A DNA stretch of 14,803 bases. Origin: Acidobacteriaceae bacterium (GTDB lineage Bacteria; Acidobacteriota; Terriglobia; Terriglobales; Acidobacteriaceae). Shown piece by piece: positions 8,630 through 14,803 of this stretch (the first letter of the stretch is position 1; each line of letters starts with the position of its first letter). The stretch covers positions 1 through 14,803 of the forward strand of contig DAHUXF010000026.1 in assembly GCA_027307295.1 (NCBI GenBank), read 5' to 3'. The notes under the pieces were generated by a model, which saw only the letters and a list, made by a program, of their open reading frames with translations, had not been told where the DNA came from and ran no database searches. Made by a program: the position numbers and the translations under genes.

Positions 8630-9442
8630 TTACTTCTGGCATCTGGGACAATAGTGTGTCCCACGGCCCGCCACCACAATCTTTTTGATAGGCGTTTTGC
8701 AGGTCAGGCAAGGCTTGCCTCCACGGCCATAAGCGCGGTGCTGTATCTGAAAGAAACCCTCGTCGCCGTTGGCATCCACATAGTCAGAGATCGAGGAGCC
8801 GCCGGCCTTGATTGCCGCATGCAACACCTTGCGCAAGGCCGCGTGCAGCTTGTTCAGTTCTGTGCGCGTGAGCGAATGAGCGCGGCGGCGGGGCCGTATG
8901 CCTGCGCGGATCAACGCTTCATCGGCGTAAATGTTGCCGACACCGTGCAGCAGCTTCTGATTGAGCAACGCGCCTTTGATTGGGGCCTTGCTGCGATGGA
9001 AGAGCTGCGCAAAATCGTCAGCGCTGATCTGCAACGGCTCGGCTCCCGGACCAGTAAAGCTGTTTTGCCGGACTTCCAGACGGCCAAAGCGCCTTGGATC
9101 GACAAAACGCAACTCCCTGCCGGACTCCAGCCGCGCCACCAGATGCGTATGTTTCGGCAACTCATCTTCGGGCGTAGAAATCAGCAAACGCCCGGTCATT
9201 CCCAAATGCACGATCCACTGCCGTGTTGCCGGAAGATCTTCTGAAGCCAGATCAAACACAATGTGCTTGCCCACCCGCCGGACCCGTGCCAGACGCGATC
9301 CCTGCAGCGTGCTGGAAATTTCCGCAGCCGTTGATTTCAAAGGTTCAGGTTTGCTGCCCAGCCATACTGATTCAATACGATCGCCGGCAACGCGCTTATG
9401 CAGACCGTTAGCAATGGTTTCTACTTCAGGTAATTCCGGCAT
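8630..9442 (-). CDS. mutM: Formamidopyrimidine-DNA glycosylase
   Basis: MutM (Fpg) removes oxidised purines such as 8-oxoguanine from DNA and cuts the resulting abasic site. The 270-aa product starts M-P-E-L-P-E-V-E-T, where the Pro exposed after Met removal is the catalytic nucleophile and the next Glu assists. K59 lies in the V-G-K-H-I-V-F-D-L motif, and the helix-two-turn-helix region contains N-Q-K-L-L-H-G-V-G-N-I-Y-A-D-E-A-L. The zinc finger at the end is intact: C245-L-T-C248 and C265-P-R-C268. Length and motifs are full-length normal. It lies 72 bases downstream of the 85-aa gene on the same strand and may share its promoter. No good ribosome binding site is seen, but the M-P-E-L-P start is invariant in the family and fixes the start. 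Confidence 0.97.
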   Translation of the reverse strand: MPELPEVETIANGLHKRVAGDRIESVWLGSKPEPLKSTAAEISSTLQGSRLARVRRVGKHIVFDLASEDLPATRQWIVHLGMTGRLLISTPEDELPKHTHLVARLESGRELRFVDPRRFGRLEVRQNSFTGPGAEPLQISADDFAQLFHRSKAPIKGALLNQKLLHGVGNIYADEALIRAGIRPRRRAHSLTRTELNKLHAALRKVLHAAIKAGGSSISDYVDANGDEGFFQIQHRAYGRGGKPCLTCKTPIKKIVVAGRGTHYCPRCQK

Positions 9443-9515
9443 GGAAATCGATCATCTCACAGGCAAAAGATTATTGTCTGGACGCTACAGGAAAGAATAG
9501 CCACTTTTGTCCAGC

Positions 9516-9773
9516 TCAGTTCGAGTAAGGTTCTGTTTTGTTGGTGACGTGAGCAGGCTTGACAGGAAATTTGCGTTTGCGCGATTCTGGCTTCTTTGTG
9601 CCCAAGGCAATATCTGCCAGTTCCAGAAACCGGGCGCTTCCGGGATTGCCAACCTGCCGGTGGTCCCATGCCCGCTCTCCATTAGCGCCTTTCAGGCTGA
9701 AGCGCGGAGAGATCCAGAGGTCCTTCGAGACATCTGGCGCAGAACTCGACTTCGACTTCTTCTTCTTGGCCAT
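9516..9773 (-). CDS. Small basic protein of unknown function
   Basis: This 85-aa frame starts M-A-K-K-K-K-S-K-S-S-S, then has an ordered-looking stretch D-L-W-I-S-P-R-F-S-L-K-G, A-W-D-H-R-Q-V-G-N-P-G-S-A-R-F and L-E-L-A-D-I-A-L-G-T-K, and a basic tail. It has no signal peptide or membrane segment. The mix of aromatic and charged residues looks like a real short cytoplasmic protein, unlike the plus-strand frames across it. A perfect TATAAT on the same strand lies 20 bases before its ATG, and it sits directly upstream of mutM, with which it may be co-transcribed. I do not recognise a family. The Lys-rich ends could bind nucleic acid, but that is a guess. Confidence 0.6.
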   Translation of the reverse strand: MAKKKKSKSSSAPDVSKDLWISPRFSLKGANGERAWDHRQVGNPGSARFLELADIALGTKKPESRKRKFPVKPAHVTNKTEPYSN

Positions 9774-9793
9774 ATTGAGGGTTATTTCTGTTG

Positions 9794-9799
9794 ATTATA
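9794..9799 (-). promoter_or_regulatory. -10 box (TATAAT) for the 85-aa gene and mutM
   Basis: A perfect minus-strand TATAAT lies 20 bases upstream of the ATG at 9773, much like the spacing of the lepB -10. No convincing -35 is seen. Confidence 0.4.
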
Positions 9800-9902
9800 C
9801 CGTGATATAAGGGCTATAAGCTGCATTACCGTAGTGATCTTGGCAGGAAAAGTGCAGGTGACTCCAGGATAACCTTAATCCCAGGCGCTCATTCTTATCT
9901 GC

Positions 9903-9934
9903 TGAAATCTGTGGAACCTGAAATTTGTGGAAGC
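9903..9934 (+). repeat. 16-bp imperfect tandem repeat
   Basis: TGAAATCTGTGGAACC (9903-9918) is followed directly by TGAAATTTGTGGAAGC (9919-9934); the copies differ at two positions. It lies just upstream of a possible small ORF. It may be a simple duplication or a paired binding site. Confidence 0.6.
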
Positions 9935-9937
9935 GGG

Positions 9938-10024
9938 ATGAAAATTGATCGTATAGTTCAGCTCATCAACAAACTACTGGCTCACGCTAAATGCCAGCCT
10001 CCGGCAGTTGTTCGCAACCCTTAA
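9938..10024 (+). CDS. Possible 28-aa small ORF
   Basis: ATG 9938 opens a 28-codon frame ending in TAA at 10022-10024. The peptide begins M-K-I-D-R-I-V-Q-L-I-N-K-L-L-A-H-A, a possible amphipathic helix, with a Pro-containing tail. GGAAG lies just upstream (9929-9933), although close to the ATG. It sits alone ahead of the AI-2E family gene. A frame this short is often chance, so this is only a candidate. Confidence 0.2.
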   Translation: MKIDRIVQLINKLLAHAKCQPPAVVRNP

Positions 10025-10129
10025 CGCTCTGTGATACTCCTAATCATTCAGAGCAGGTACTCCTGGAGTAATCTTGTCAGTCCAGCTTTTCGGGATTATT
10101 CCCATAAGTCTGCTCTGCGGGGTGATTGT

Positions 10130-11209
10130 TTGAAGCTTTTTGATAAGAAAACTGCACAAGCGCTTATGACCACGCTGGTCTTCATGCTGGTGCTTCTGTT
10201 CCTGTATTCCGCATGGCGGGCCCTCATCACATTTTTGTTTGCGGTGTTCTTTGCCTATCTGCTGGAAGCCCCGGTCTCCCGCTTCCAGGGCTGGTTGAGA
10301 GGCTCGCGCGGGCTGGCGATTGCCGCAGTCTATGTGGTATTGACCGCAGGACTGGCCGTTGTGTTCACTCTGGCCGGCCAGACCGTTATCCAGGAGGCCC
10401 AAACCCTGATGCAAAAGGCGCCGGAAATGCAGTCACAGATCAGTTCCGGCAGCATCGTCCAGCAGGGAGGGGCCAAGCACGGCTGGAGCCAGAACACAAT
10501 CAGCGGCATCACGGATTTTTTGAGGACCCATCGTGGCGAAATGATTGCCGCCACGCAAAATTTTGTTCTTCGGGCAGCCCAAAGCATTCAGCGCATGTGG
10601 TGGTTGGTGCTCGTGCCTATCCTGGCGATTTTCTTTTTGAAGGACGGGAACCAGATGGGCAAAAACCTGATCAACTCCGTGGATGACCCGCTCAACCGGC
10701 GGATTGTGGCGGAAACTGTAAGCAAAATGAACGTGATGCTGGCCCACTACATTCGCGCCCAGATTACGCTCGCCGGGCTCGCCATTGTGGTGGTTACCTT
10801 TGTGCTTTGGATCATGCGGGTGCCTTATGCCTTTGCGCTTGGCCCTGCCGCCGGGGCGTTGGAATTTATTCCCGTGGCTGGCCCCGCGGTTGGTGCTCTG
10901 GTGATACTGGGCGTGGCCCTGCTTTCCGGATATTCGCACGTGCTTATCCTTCTGCTTTTTCTGCTGGCCTGGCGCGGCATACAGGATTACGTGAGTTCAC
11001 CGCGCATCATGGGCAACACGCTGGAACTGCACCCGCTGACCGTGTTGTTTGGCGTGCTGGCCGGAGGCGAAGTGGCCGGCGTGATCGGGGTTTTCCTTTC
11101 CATCCCGGTCCTCGCCACCATGCGGATTCTCTGGCATACGTGGATATTCTACCGGCACATACTGGAAGAACGCGCTCATGAATCCGCGGCTATTGTTTCG
11201 CAAAAATAG
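10130..11209 (+). CDS. AI-2E family (PerM/UPF0118) membrane transporter
   Basis: This is a polytopic inner membrane protein of the AI-2E exporter/PerM family. Two N-terminal helices (about residues 12-50, ending A-Y-L-L-E-A-P-V) are followed by a polar, probably extracytoplasmic segment, and then a cluster of helices. The hallmark A-L-E-F-I-P-V-A-G-P-A-V-G-A-L and the later helices ending in P-V-L-A-T-M-R-I-L are present. Members have been linked to autoinducer-2 export, Na+/H+ antiport or osmotic stress; the substrate here is unknown. I choose TTG 10130 (M-K-L-F-D-K-K, 359 residues) because GGGGTGA lies at 10119-10125 with good spacing. A longer GTG start at 10031 has no such site and adds an untypical N-terminus. 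Its 3' end overlaps the convergent gene by 20 bases. Confidence 0.88.
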   Translation: MKLFDKKTAQALMTTLVFMLVLLFLYSAWRALITFLFAVFFAYLLEAPVSRFQGWLRGSRGLAIAAVYVVLTAGLAVVFTLAGQTVIQEAQTLMQKAPEMQSQISSGSIVQQGGAKHGWSQNTISGITDFLRTHRGEMIAATQNFVLRAAQSIQRMWWLVLVPILAIFFLKDGNQMGKNLINSVDDPLNRRIVAETVSKMNVMLAHYIRAQITLAGLAIVVVTFVLWIMRVPYAFALGPAAGALEFIPVAGPAVGALVILGVALLSGYSHVLILLLFLLAWRGIQDYVSSPRIMGNTLELHPLTVLFGVLAGGEVAGVIGVFLSIPVLATMRILWHTWIFYRHILEERAHESAAIVSQK

Positions 11210-12707
11210 CATCCAGATTGAATGCAATGCCAATCGTCCCGCGCACGGTCGATTGCTTGACCAGTTCCGTCCGGTTGGCCGTCGTAAGAGAAAGAGGAAT
11301 GCTAATGCCGGCGCCCTTTACCGGAAACGTGATCTTGGTCTGAAAAAGACCAATGTTTCCACGGCGGCTCTGCTCTAGTCCATTCACCAGCAACGGCTCG
11401 CCCAGCGGCTCTTGTAATAACGCAAGAAACGCTCCGGACAAGCTCAAGGTGGGCCTGCCAAGGGCAGGTATCTCCGCCACTGGAATGTCCGCCTGGATTG
11501 CCCCCCGGTAATCTTTCACGTTTCCGATGGTGCTGCCTGCGGAGCGTGCATTGAACAGCGTGGTGCTGGCGTTAAACGTCAGCTGGGTTTCCTTAAACGC
11601 ATACATTTGCAAAATAACGTTGAAGGTGGACAAATCTGGCAAGGCGTTCGCCGTGGTGAAAATAGTGGAAGGAAATTGCGGAAACTGGATAGAGGATTGC
11701 CTTGTGCTTACATACTCAAGACTGATCACGGGTGAATGCGCGATTCTGTAGACGACATTGCCTTTTCGCTTGCCATAATTTTCCAGCTCCGCCGCCACCT
11801 GGAGAGCTGCCTTGTGCACATCATCGAATTTTGCAAAAGTATCGACAAAATCATCGGCCACCGCCCGCAGCACGTCTTGTATCTGTTGATCGCTTACATA
11901 CGGAGTCAATGCTTTCAGCATATTGTCCGCCCGTGCCTGCCAGATCCTGGCTTCTGATGCATGGTTTCTGCGCACGATGACGGAAAACCGGCCCGTGGCA
12001 TTGGCCACCTGCGTGAGATCACCCAGCAGATTGTCCCAGGCAGAGTCATAACGGCCCTCGCGCGGGTCGCGGTGATTATAGACATCAAAGTGCAGGGAAT
12101 AGCCGGCGAGACTATTGAGCTGGGCATTGCCCGAAGGCCCGGAGGTGGTAAAGGAAACGGCAAAGGACAGTTTGGAAAGATTTCTCACAAGCGCGTTGTT
12201 CTGGCCCGCGCGGAAGCTCTTCACGTAGTCCTTCTCTTTTGCGGCCTTAATGATGCTGGCAACGTTTGCGCGGAAGGTAATCAAATTACTCTCCACGGAT
12301 TGGGTGGTTGCCCCGTGTTCCAGGGAAATGCCCATAAGCCACGGAACACTGCCGCTGCTGACGGCGGAAGATGAATTGCCGGCCCCGGCGGTTTGTCCCA
12401 CTTGCTTGTCGGTGCGGTCCTGGTCCGTCTTCACCATCATGTCCTGCTTGGTGGTTTCGGCGACCGCCAGATAGTCTCCATAGTGGTCTGGCCGGTCAAA
12501 TTCGCAGGTGGTAACAGTCTCAGAAAAAGCGCAGGGCTGCGCCTTGTATTGCAGAAAAAGTCTGTCGAGTATCTTCTGCTGGGGCGCCCGGGACTGCTCC
12601 TGTGCGTGGCAGGGCGGCGCTGCCACCATCAGGCATGCAAGCACAGCGATCATTATTACAGCGGTCTTTATTACAGCGATCGTTATTATTGACGCCGTTT
12701 TACCCAT
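11190..12707 (-). CDS. Exported protein of unknown function, possible outer-membrane beta-barrel
   Basis: The 505-aa product starts with a long signal peptide whose core is three near-identical pentapeptides (I-T-I-A-V, I-K-T-A-V, I-M-I-A-V), with likely cleavage after C-H-A (33-35). The mature part has a possible disulfide pair C59/C68. A middle region rich in Lys and Ala is probably helical (around 150-300). The last 150 residues alternate polar and hydrophobic residues, for example G-I-S-I-P-L-S-L-T, and end in a strand-like R-G-T-I-G-I-A-F-N-L-D-A-I-F. This fits an outer-membrane or surface protein with a C-terminal beta domain, by inference only; I recognise no family. AAGGA nine bases before ATG 12707 supports the start. 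It lies 24 bases downstream of a small beta-rich gene, so they form an operon. Confidence 0.8.
   Translation of the reverse strand: MGKTASIITIAVIKTAVIMIAVLACLMVAAPPCHAQEQSRAPQQKILDRLFLQYKAQPCAFSETVTTCEFDRPDHYGDYLAVAETTKQDMMVKTDQDRTDKQVGQTAGAGNSSSAVSSGSVPWLMGISLEHGATTQSVESNLITFRANVASIIKAAKEKDYVKSFRAGQNNALVRNLSKLSFAVSFTTSGPSGNAQLNSLAGYSLHFDVYNHRDPREGRYDSAWDNLLGDLTQVANATGRFSVIVRRNHASEARIWQARADNMLKALTPYVSDQQIQDVLRAVADDFVDTFAKFDDVHKAALQVAAELENYGKRKGNVVYRIAHSPVISLEYVSTRQSSIQFPQFPSTIFTTANALPDLSTFNVILQMYAFKETQLTFNASTTLFNARSAGSTIGNVKDYRGAIQADIPVAEIPALGRPTLSLSGAFLALLQEPLGEPLLVNGLEQSRRGNIGLFQTKITFPVKGAGISIPLSLTTANRTELVKQSTVRGTIGIAFNLDAIFAKQ
12646..12690 (-). repeat. Three 15-bp repeats inside a signal peptide
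   Basis: In plus-strand reading, GCGATCATTATTACA, GCGGTCTTTATTACA and GCGATCGTTATTATT follow each other. The 15-bp period keeps the frame and encodes the pentapeptide repeats of the signal peptide core of the 505-aa gene. Slippage here could lengthen or shorten the hydrophobic core by five residues at a time. Confidence 0.65.
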
Positions 12708-12731
12708 CTCTGTGGTCCTTAGTCCACCAGC

Positions 12732-13097
12732 TTAAGTCCTGAACGTGTACTCTCTGGAGATTGGCCCGGCATTTTCCGGAACAATGATGATGCGTGTAGC
12801 GCTGCCGCCATCGGAGCCTGCAAACTGTATGGTATAGGTTGCCTTTTTGACATCATCACCGGATGCAATCTGGGTTGAGAACTGCACGTTAAAATCGACT
12901 TCACTGCTGGCAAGAGCAGGCATGGTGAATTGCCGCGATGCGTTGAGGTTTCCCGCGACATGCGAAATGTTCTTCCACACCGAACCATCCGGCGGGTCCT
13001 GGAAAGCGCACAGAAATGGCTTTTTATCCACTGAAACCTTGATCGTAATGGTTTCGTTGACGCCAGCTTGAAAGTCGTTCGTCCCGAGGTCTTTCAC
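12732..13097 (-). CDS. Small beta-rich protein of unknown function
   Basis: The 121-aa product begins at GTG 13097 (M-K-D-L-G-T-N-D-F), fixed by a perfect AGGAGG four bases upstream. Alternating patterns such as E-T-I-T-I-K-V-S-V, E-V-D-F-N-V-Q-F and A-T-Y-T-I-Q-F, and the lack of helices, suggest an all-beta, immunoglobulin-like sandwich. There is one Cys, and no signal peptide or membrane segment, so it is probably cytoplasmic unless exported another way. It is the first gene of a two-gene operon with the 505-aa exported protein 24 bases downstream, so the two may act together. I recognise no family. The strong ribosome binding site argues that it is made in quantity. Confidence 0.78.
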   Translation of the reverse strand: MKDLGTNDFQAGVNETITIKVSVDKKPFLCAFQDPPDGSVWKNISHVAGNLNASRQFTMPALASSEVDFNVQFSTQIASGDDVKKATYTIQFAGSDGGSATRIIIVPENAGPISREYTFRT

Positions 13098-13101
13098 ATA
13101 T

Positions 13102-13107
13102 CCTCCT
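13102..13107 (-). promoter_or_regulatory. Perfect Shine-Dalgarno (AGGAGG) fixing a GTG start
   Basis: AGGAGG on the minus strand, within GGGAGGAGG, lies four bases before GTG 13097. It is the strongest ribosome binding site in the window. It rules out later starts for the 121-aa gene. Confidence 0.8.
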
Positions 13108-13380
13108 CCCGCTGCGGCTTACGGGAAATTCTGGTAAAAATCAAAGCGCTATTGTTACAGACTTTTGGCAGGCGGCGGCGAAGGTGTCCCAAGTCCGGCA
13201 ATAGCACAAAAATGCTGGGCGCGGTAGGCCTTATGTTGGTCACCCGATCATTGGAGCTTTACAAGAGTGCTTTTGATTCGCAACGGAACGCAAGCCTATC
13301 TGCCGTGAATGAGGATGCGCCGGTAAAGCCCGAATCGTGCGACAATGCCCGGCTTGCGAGCCCGGCGGTGAAGCTGGCTG

Positions 13381-13386
13381 TATAAT
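13381..13386 (+). promoter_or_regulatory. -10 box (TATAAT) for frr
   Basis: A perfect TATAAT preceded by TG lies 37 bases before the frr start. The best -35-like TTGCGA (13354-13359) is 21 bases away, which is too far, so only the -10 is supported. Confidence 0.45.
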
Positions 13387-13423
13387 CGGACGTTCCAGAT
13401 TCTTCATTTTGAGGCTTTCTCGT

Positions 13424-14011
13424 ATGGCGCCATCTGTAATTGCGACGATTCCAGCACTGAAAGAAGTTTATACGCAGCTCAAAAGCCGAATGGAAAAAGC
13501 GGTGGAAGACTTCCGCACCAATCTGGCGGCTGCGCGCACAGGGCGCGCAACGGTCCACATGCTGGACCCCGTGCGTGTGCCTTACTATGGATCAGAAATG
13601 CCGATTAACCAGGTGGCCACTGTTCATGCGCCGGAACCACAGCTGCTCACGGTACAGCCCTTCGATCCAAGCATTCTGGCGGAAATTGAGAAAGCCATTC
13701 GCGCCGCCGGTCTGGGATTGAATCCGCAGAATGACGGCAAGATCGCCCGCATACCCGTGCCGCCACTCACGGAAGAGCTCCGCAAAGACATGGTGAAGCA
13801 TCTGCATAAGATTCTGGAAGACCATCGAACGGCAATCCGGAACGTTCGTCGCGACGGCAATGAGTCCATCAAAAAAGCCATGAAGGATAAAAAGATCTCA
13901 GAGGACGACGAGAAGAAAGCCATTGATGAAGTCCAGAAGCTGACTGACGCTGAGATCAAGAAGATGGAAGAAATGTCCGCAGCTAAAGAGAAAGAGCTGA
14001 TGACGGTTTAG
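13424..14011 (+). CDS. frr: Ribosome recycling factor
   Basis: RRF, together with EF-G, splits the post-termination ribosome so that it can start again. The 195-aa product shows the family sequence throughout: M-E-K-A-V-E-D-F-R-T-N-L-A-A-A-R-T-G-R-A, V-P-Y-Y-G-S-E-M-P-I-N-Q-V-A-T, I-R-A-A-G-L-G-L-N-P-Q-N-D-G, P-P-L-T-E-E-L-R-K-D-M-V-K, and the Lys-rich helical ending with T-D-A-E-I-K-K-M. It is about ten residues longer than the usual 185, from a short N-terminal extension. ATG 13424 is supported by GAGG nine bases upstream; the upstream reading frame is open but not coding-like. It has its own -10 box and is not next to pyrH or tsf, which often accompany it. It acts in the cytoplasm. Confidence 0.97.
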   Translation: MAPSVIATIPALKEVYTQLKSRMEKAVEDFRTNLAAARTGRATVHMLDPVRVPYYGSEMPINQVATVHAPEPQLLTVQPFDPSILAEIEKAIRAAGLGLNPQNDGKIARIPVPPLTEELRKDMVKHLHKILEDHRTAIRNVRRDGNESIKKAMKDKKISEDDEKKAIDEVQKLTDAEIKKMEEMSAAKEKELMTV

Positions 14012-14027
14012 CTGGGCCGCAAACTGG

Positions 14028-14057
14028 TTTTCTCAGGACACTTTTTCTCGGGACACT
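14028..14057 (+). repeat. 15-bp tandem repeat downstream of frr
   Basis: TTTTCTCAGGACACT (14028-14042) and TTTTCTCGGGACACT (14043-14057) are adjacent and differ at one base. They lie between frr and the MFS gene. They form no hairpin with each other, so they are not a terminator; a binding site or a recent duplication is possible. Confidence 0.6.
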
Positions 14058-14102
14058 AAAGTATGGGCCTGAGCATTTACATACAGGCAAAGTGATGCCA
14101 GA

Positions 14103-14803
14103 ATGTCACGGTCACAGATGGCAAGTGGCCTGAGACCTATGTCTGACGCTGTTGCGCCGCCACCTCCGGACTCGCACGCACCATCCGCCGCAACCGGCCC
14201 AAGCGCTTCGCCTGTCTCACAAACGCCTGAAGGACCGCTTGAGAGACGCAGCTTTTGGGCGTTGATTGTTACGCAGTTTCAGGGCGCATTCAGCCTCAAC
14301 GTGCTGCGTTACCTGCTGACTTTCATGGTGATGGGGGCGGCCCTGAGCCATCCTCACCGGGACGCGCTGGTTTCTCTGCTTACGCTGCTCTTCTTTGTTC
14401 CCCTGGTATTGTTCAGCATGGCCGGCGGATTTCTTGCTGACCGCTTCAGCAAACGCCAGGTCACAGTGGCCACCAAGATCATTGAGATCGCTGCCATGGC
14501 CGTGGCTATTGTTGCCTTGTCGGCAGCGCAGCAGAACAATCTCAGCCACGTAGTAGACATCTGGCGGCAACCCGGCCTGCTCCTTACACATTTTCCATTA
14601 GCGCTGGTTGTGCTGTTTGTGGTGGCTACACAGGCCGCGTTGTTCGGCCCTTCAAAGTACGGCTTGCTGCCGGAACTGCTTCCTGAAAAATGGCTTTCCT
14701 GGGGAAACGGCGTCATTGAACTGGGGACTTTTTTCGCCATCATCTCCGGGGCCATGGCCGCCGGGTGGTTCGCCCAGACATTCAAAAATCAGGAATGGCA
14801 GGC
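14103..14803 (+). CDS. MFS transporter, LplT-like (lysophospholipid), 3' end outside the window
   Basis: The frame from ATG 14103 is open to the window edge (at least 233 residues). After a Pro/Ala/Ser-rich tail of about 47 residues come helices of the major facilitator superfamily: F-W-A-L-I-V-T-Q-F-Q-G-A-F-S-L-N-V-L-R, then the loop motif G-G-F-L-A-D-R-F-S-K-R-Q. Next is the diagnostic A-L-F-G-P-S-K-Y-G-L-L-P-E-L-L-P, then N-G-V-I-E-L-G-T-F-F-A-I-I-S-G. This pattern belongs to LplT, which flips lysophospholipids across the inner membrane, and to larger proteins that fuse it to an acyltransferase (Aas-like). Whether such a fusion follows cannot be seen. In-frame ATGs at 14118 and 14139 are alternative starts; none has a clear ribosome binding site. 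Confidence 0.85.
   Translation, partial: MSRSQMASGLRPMSDAVAPPPPDSHAPSAATGPSASPVSQTPEGPLERRSFWALIVTQFQGAFSLNVLRYLLTFMVMGAALSHPHRDALVSLLTLLFFVPLVLFSMAGGFLADRFSKRQVTVATKIIEIAAMAVAIVALSAAQQNNLSHVVDIWRQPGLLLTHFPLALVVLFVVATQAALFGPSKYGLLPELLPEKWLSWGNGVIELGTFFAIISGAMAAGWFAQTFKNQEWQ

Larger units (their letters stand above)
9774..10129. other. Gene-poor gap between the 85-aa gene and the AI-2E family gene
   Basis: About 356 bases without a confident gene. It contains the -10 box of the leftward small-protein gene, a 16-bp tandem duplication, one possible 28-codon ORF, and the rightward leader of the membrane-protein gene. I see no tRNA, clear terminator or mobile element in it. Confidence 0.6.
13098..13423. 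other. Divergent intergenic region between the beta-rich operon and frr
   Basis: This 326-bp stretch separates two divergent genes. It holds the AGGAGG of the leftward gene and a perfect TATAAT near frr. The remainder has no convincing gene: the plus-strand frame across it starts inside the leftward gene and looks like noise. I see no structured RNA or repeat in it. Confidence 0.6.

Noticed and set aside
9507..9794. A 95-codon plus-strand frame opposite the 85-aa gene
   Set aside because: The minus-strand frame has the better composition and a -10 box at the right place; this one has neither.
13068..13385. A plus-strand 105-codon frame in the gap before frr
   Set aside because: It begins inside the leftward gene, has no ribosome binding site and shows no protein-like pattern.

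Overview
The window is an ordinary stretch of chromosome, moderately GC-rich, most likely from an Acidobacteriota (Acidobacteriia/Terriglobia-like) genome. This is inferred from a large orphan MacB/FtsX-type permease of the 'ADOP' kind, a PCYC-motif secreted protein, and several short, probably lineage-specific proteins set among housekeeping genes. I see no tRNA, rRNA, CRISPR array, IS element or phage gene.

Layout. 67-927 (+) is an exported metallo-beta-lactamase-fold hydrolase. 1081-3563 (+) is an ADOP-type permease whose frame breaks near 3333, cutting off its last two membrane helices. The minus-strand pair at 4707-3566 is signal peptidase I (lepB), translationally coupled through TGATG to a carboxymuconolactone decarboxylase/AhpD-like protein. 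Diverging from lepB is a secreted cysteine-rich PCYCxC protein (4798-5247). A run of three hairpins (5249-5321) leads into a likely operon: a TPR protein, the YvcK/GlmR regulator and GlmU. On the minus strand follow an 85-aa basic protein and mutM. Next come a gene-poor gap with one possible tiny ORF and an AI-2E family membrane protein (10130-11209, +). An uncharacterised minus-strand pair (13097-11190) encodes a small beta-rich protein and a 505-aa exported protein. Last are frr (+) and the start of an LplT-like MFS transporter that runs off the end.

Main discovery. The decarboxylase-like gene looks interrupted by TGA, but that TGA is in frame and replaces exactly the second cysteine of the family's CxxC redox motif (C-P-V-TGA). 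The frame then continues intact for 114 codons to a normal TAG or TAA-type end. Twelve bases after the TGA is a perfect 6-bp hairpin with a GGG loop, at the distance expected of a bacterial SECIS element. I therefore call it a selenoprotein of 186 residues with Sec72, which conventional ORF calling would split into two meaningless fragments. The main alternative is a nonsense mutation; checking the genome for selA/selB/selC/selD would decide most of it.

How the genes work together. GlmU makes UDP-GlcNAc, and YvcK/GlmR is a UDP-GlcNAc-responsive regulator of carbon flow into cell wall precursors in Bacillus, so their adjacency is coherent. LepB with a possible Sec-dependent redox enzyme, opposite a secreted Cys-rich protein, suggests an envelope or redox theme, but this is inference only.
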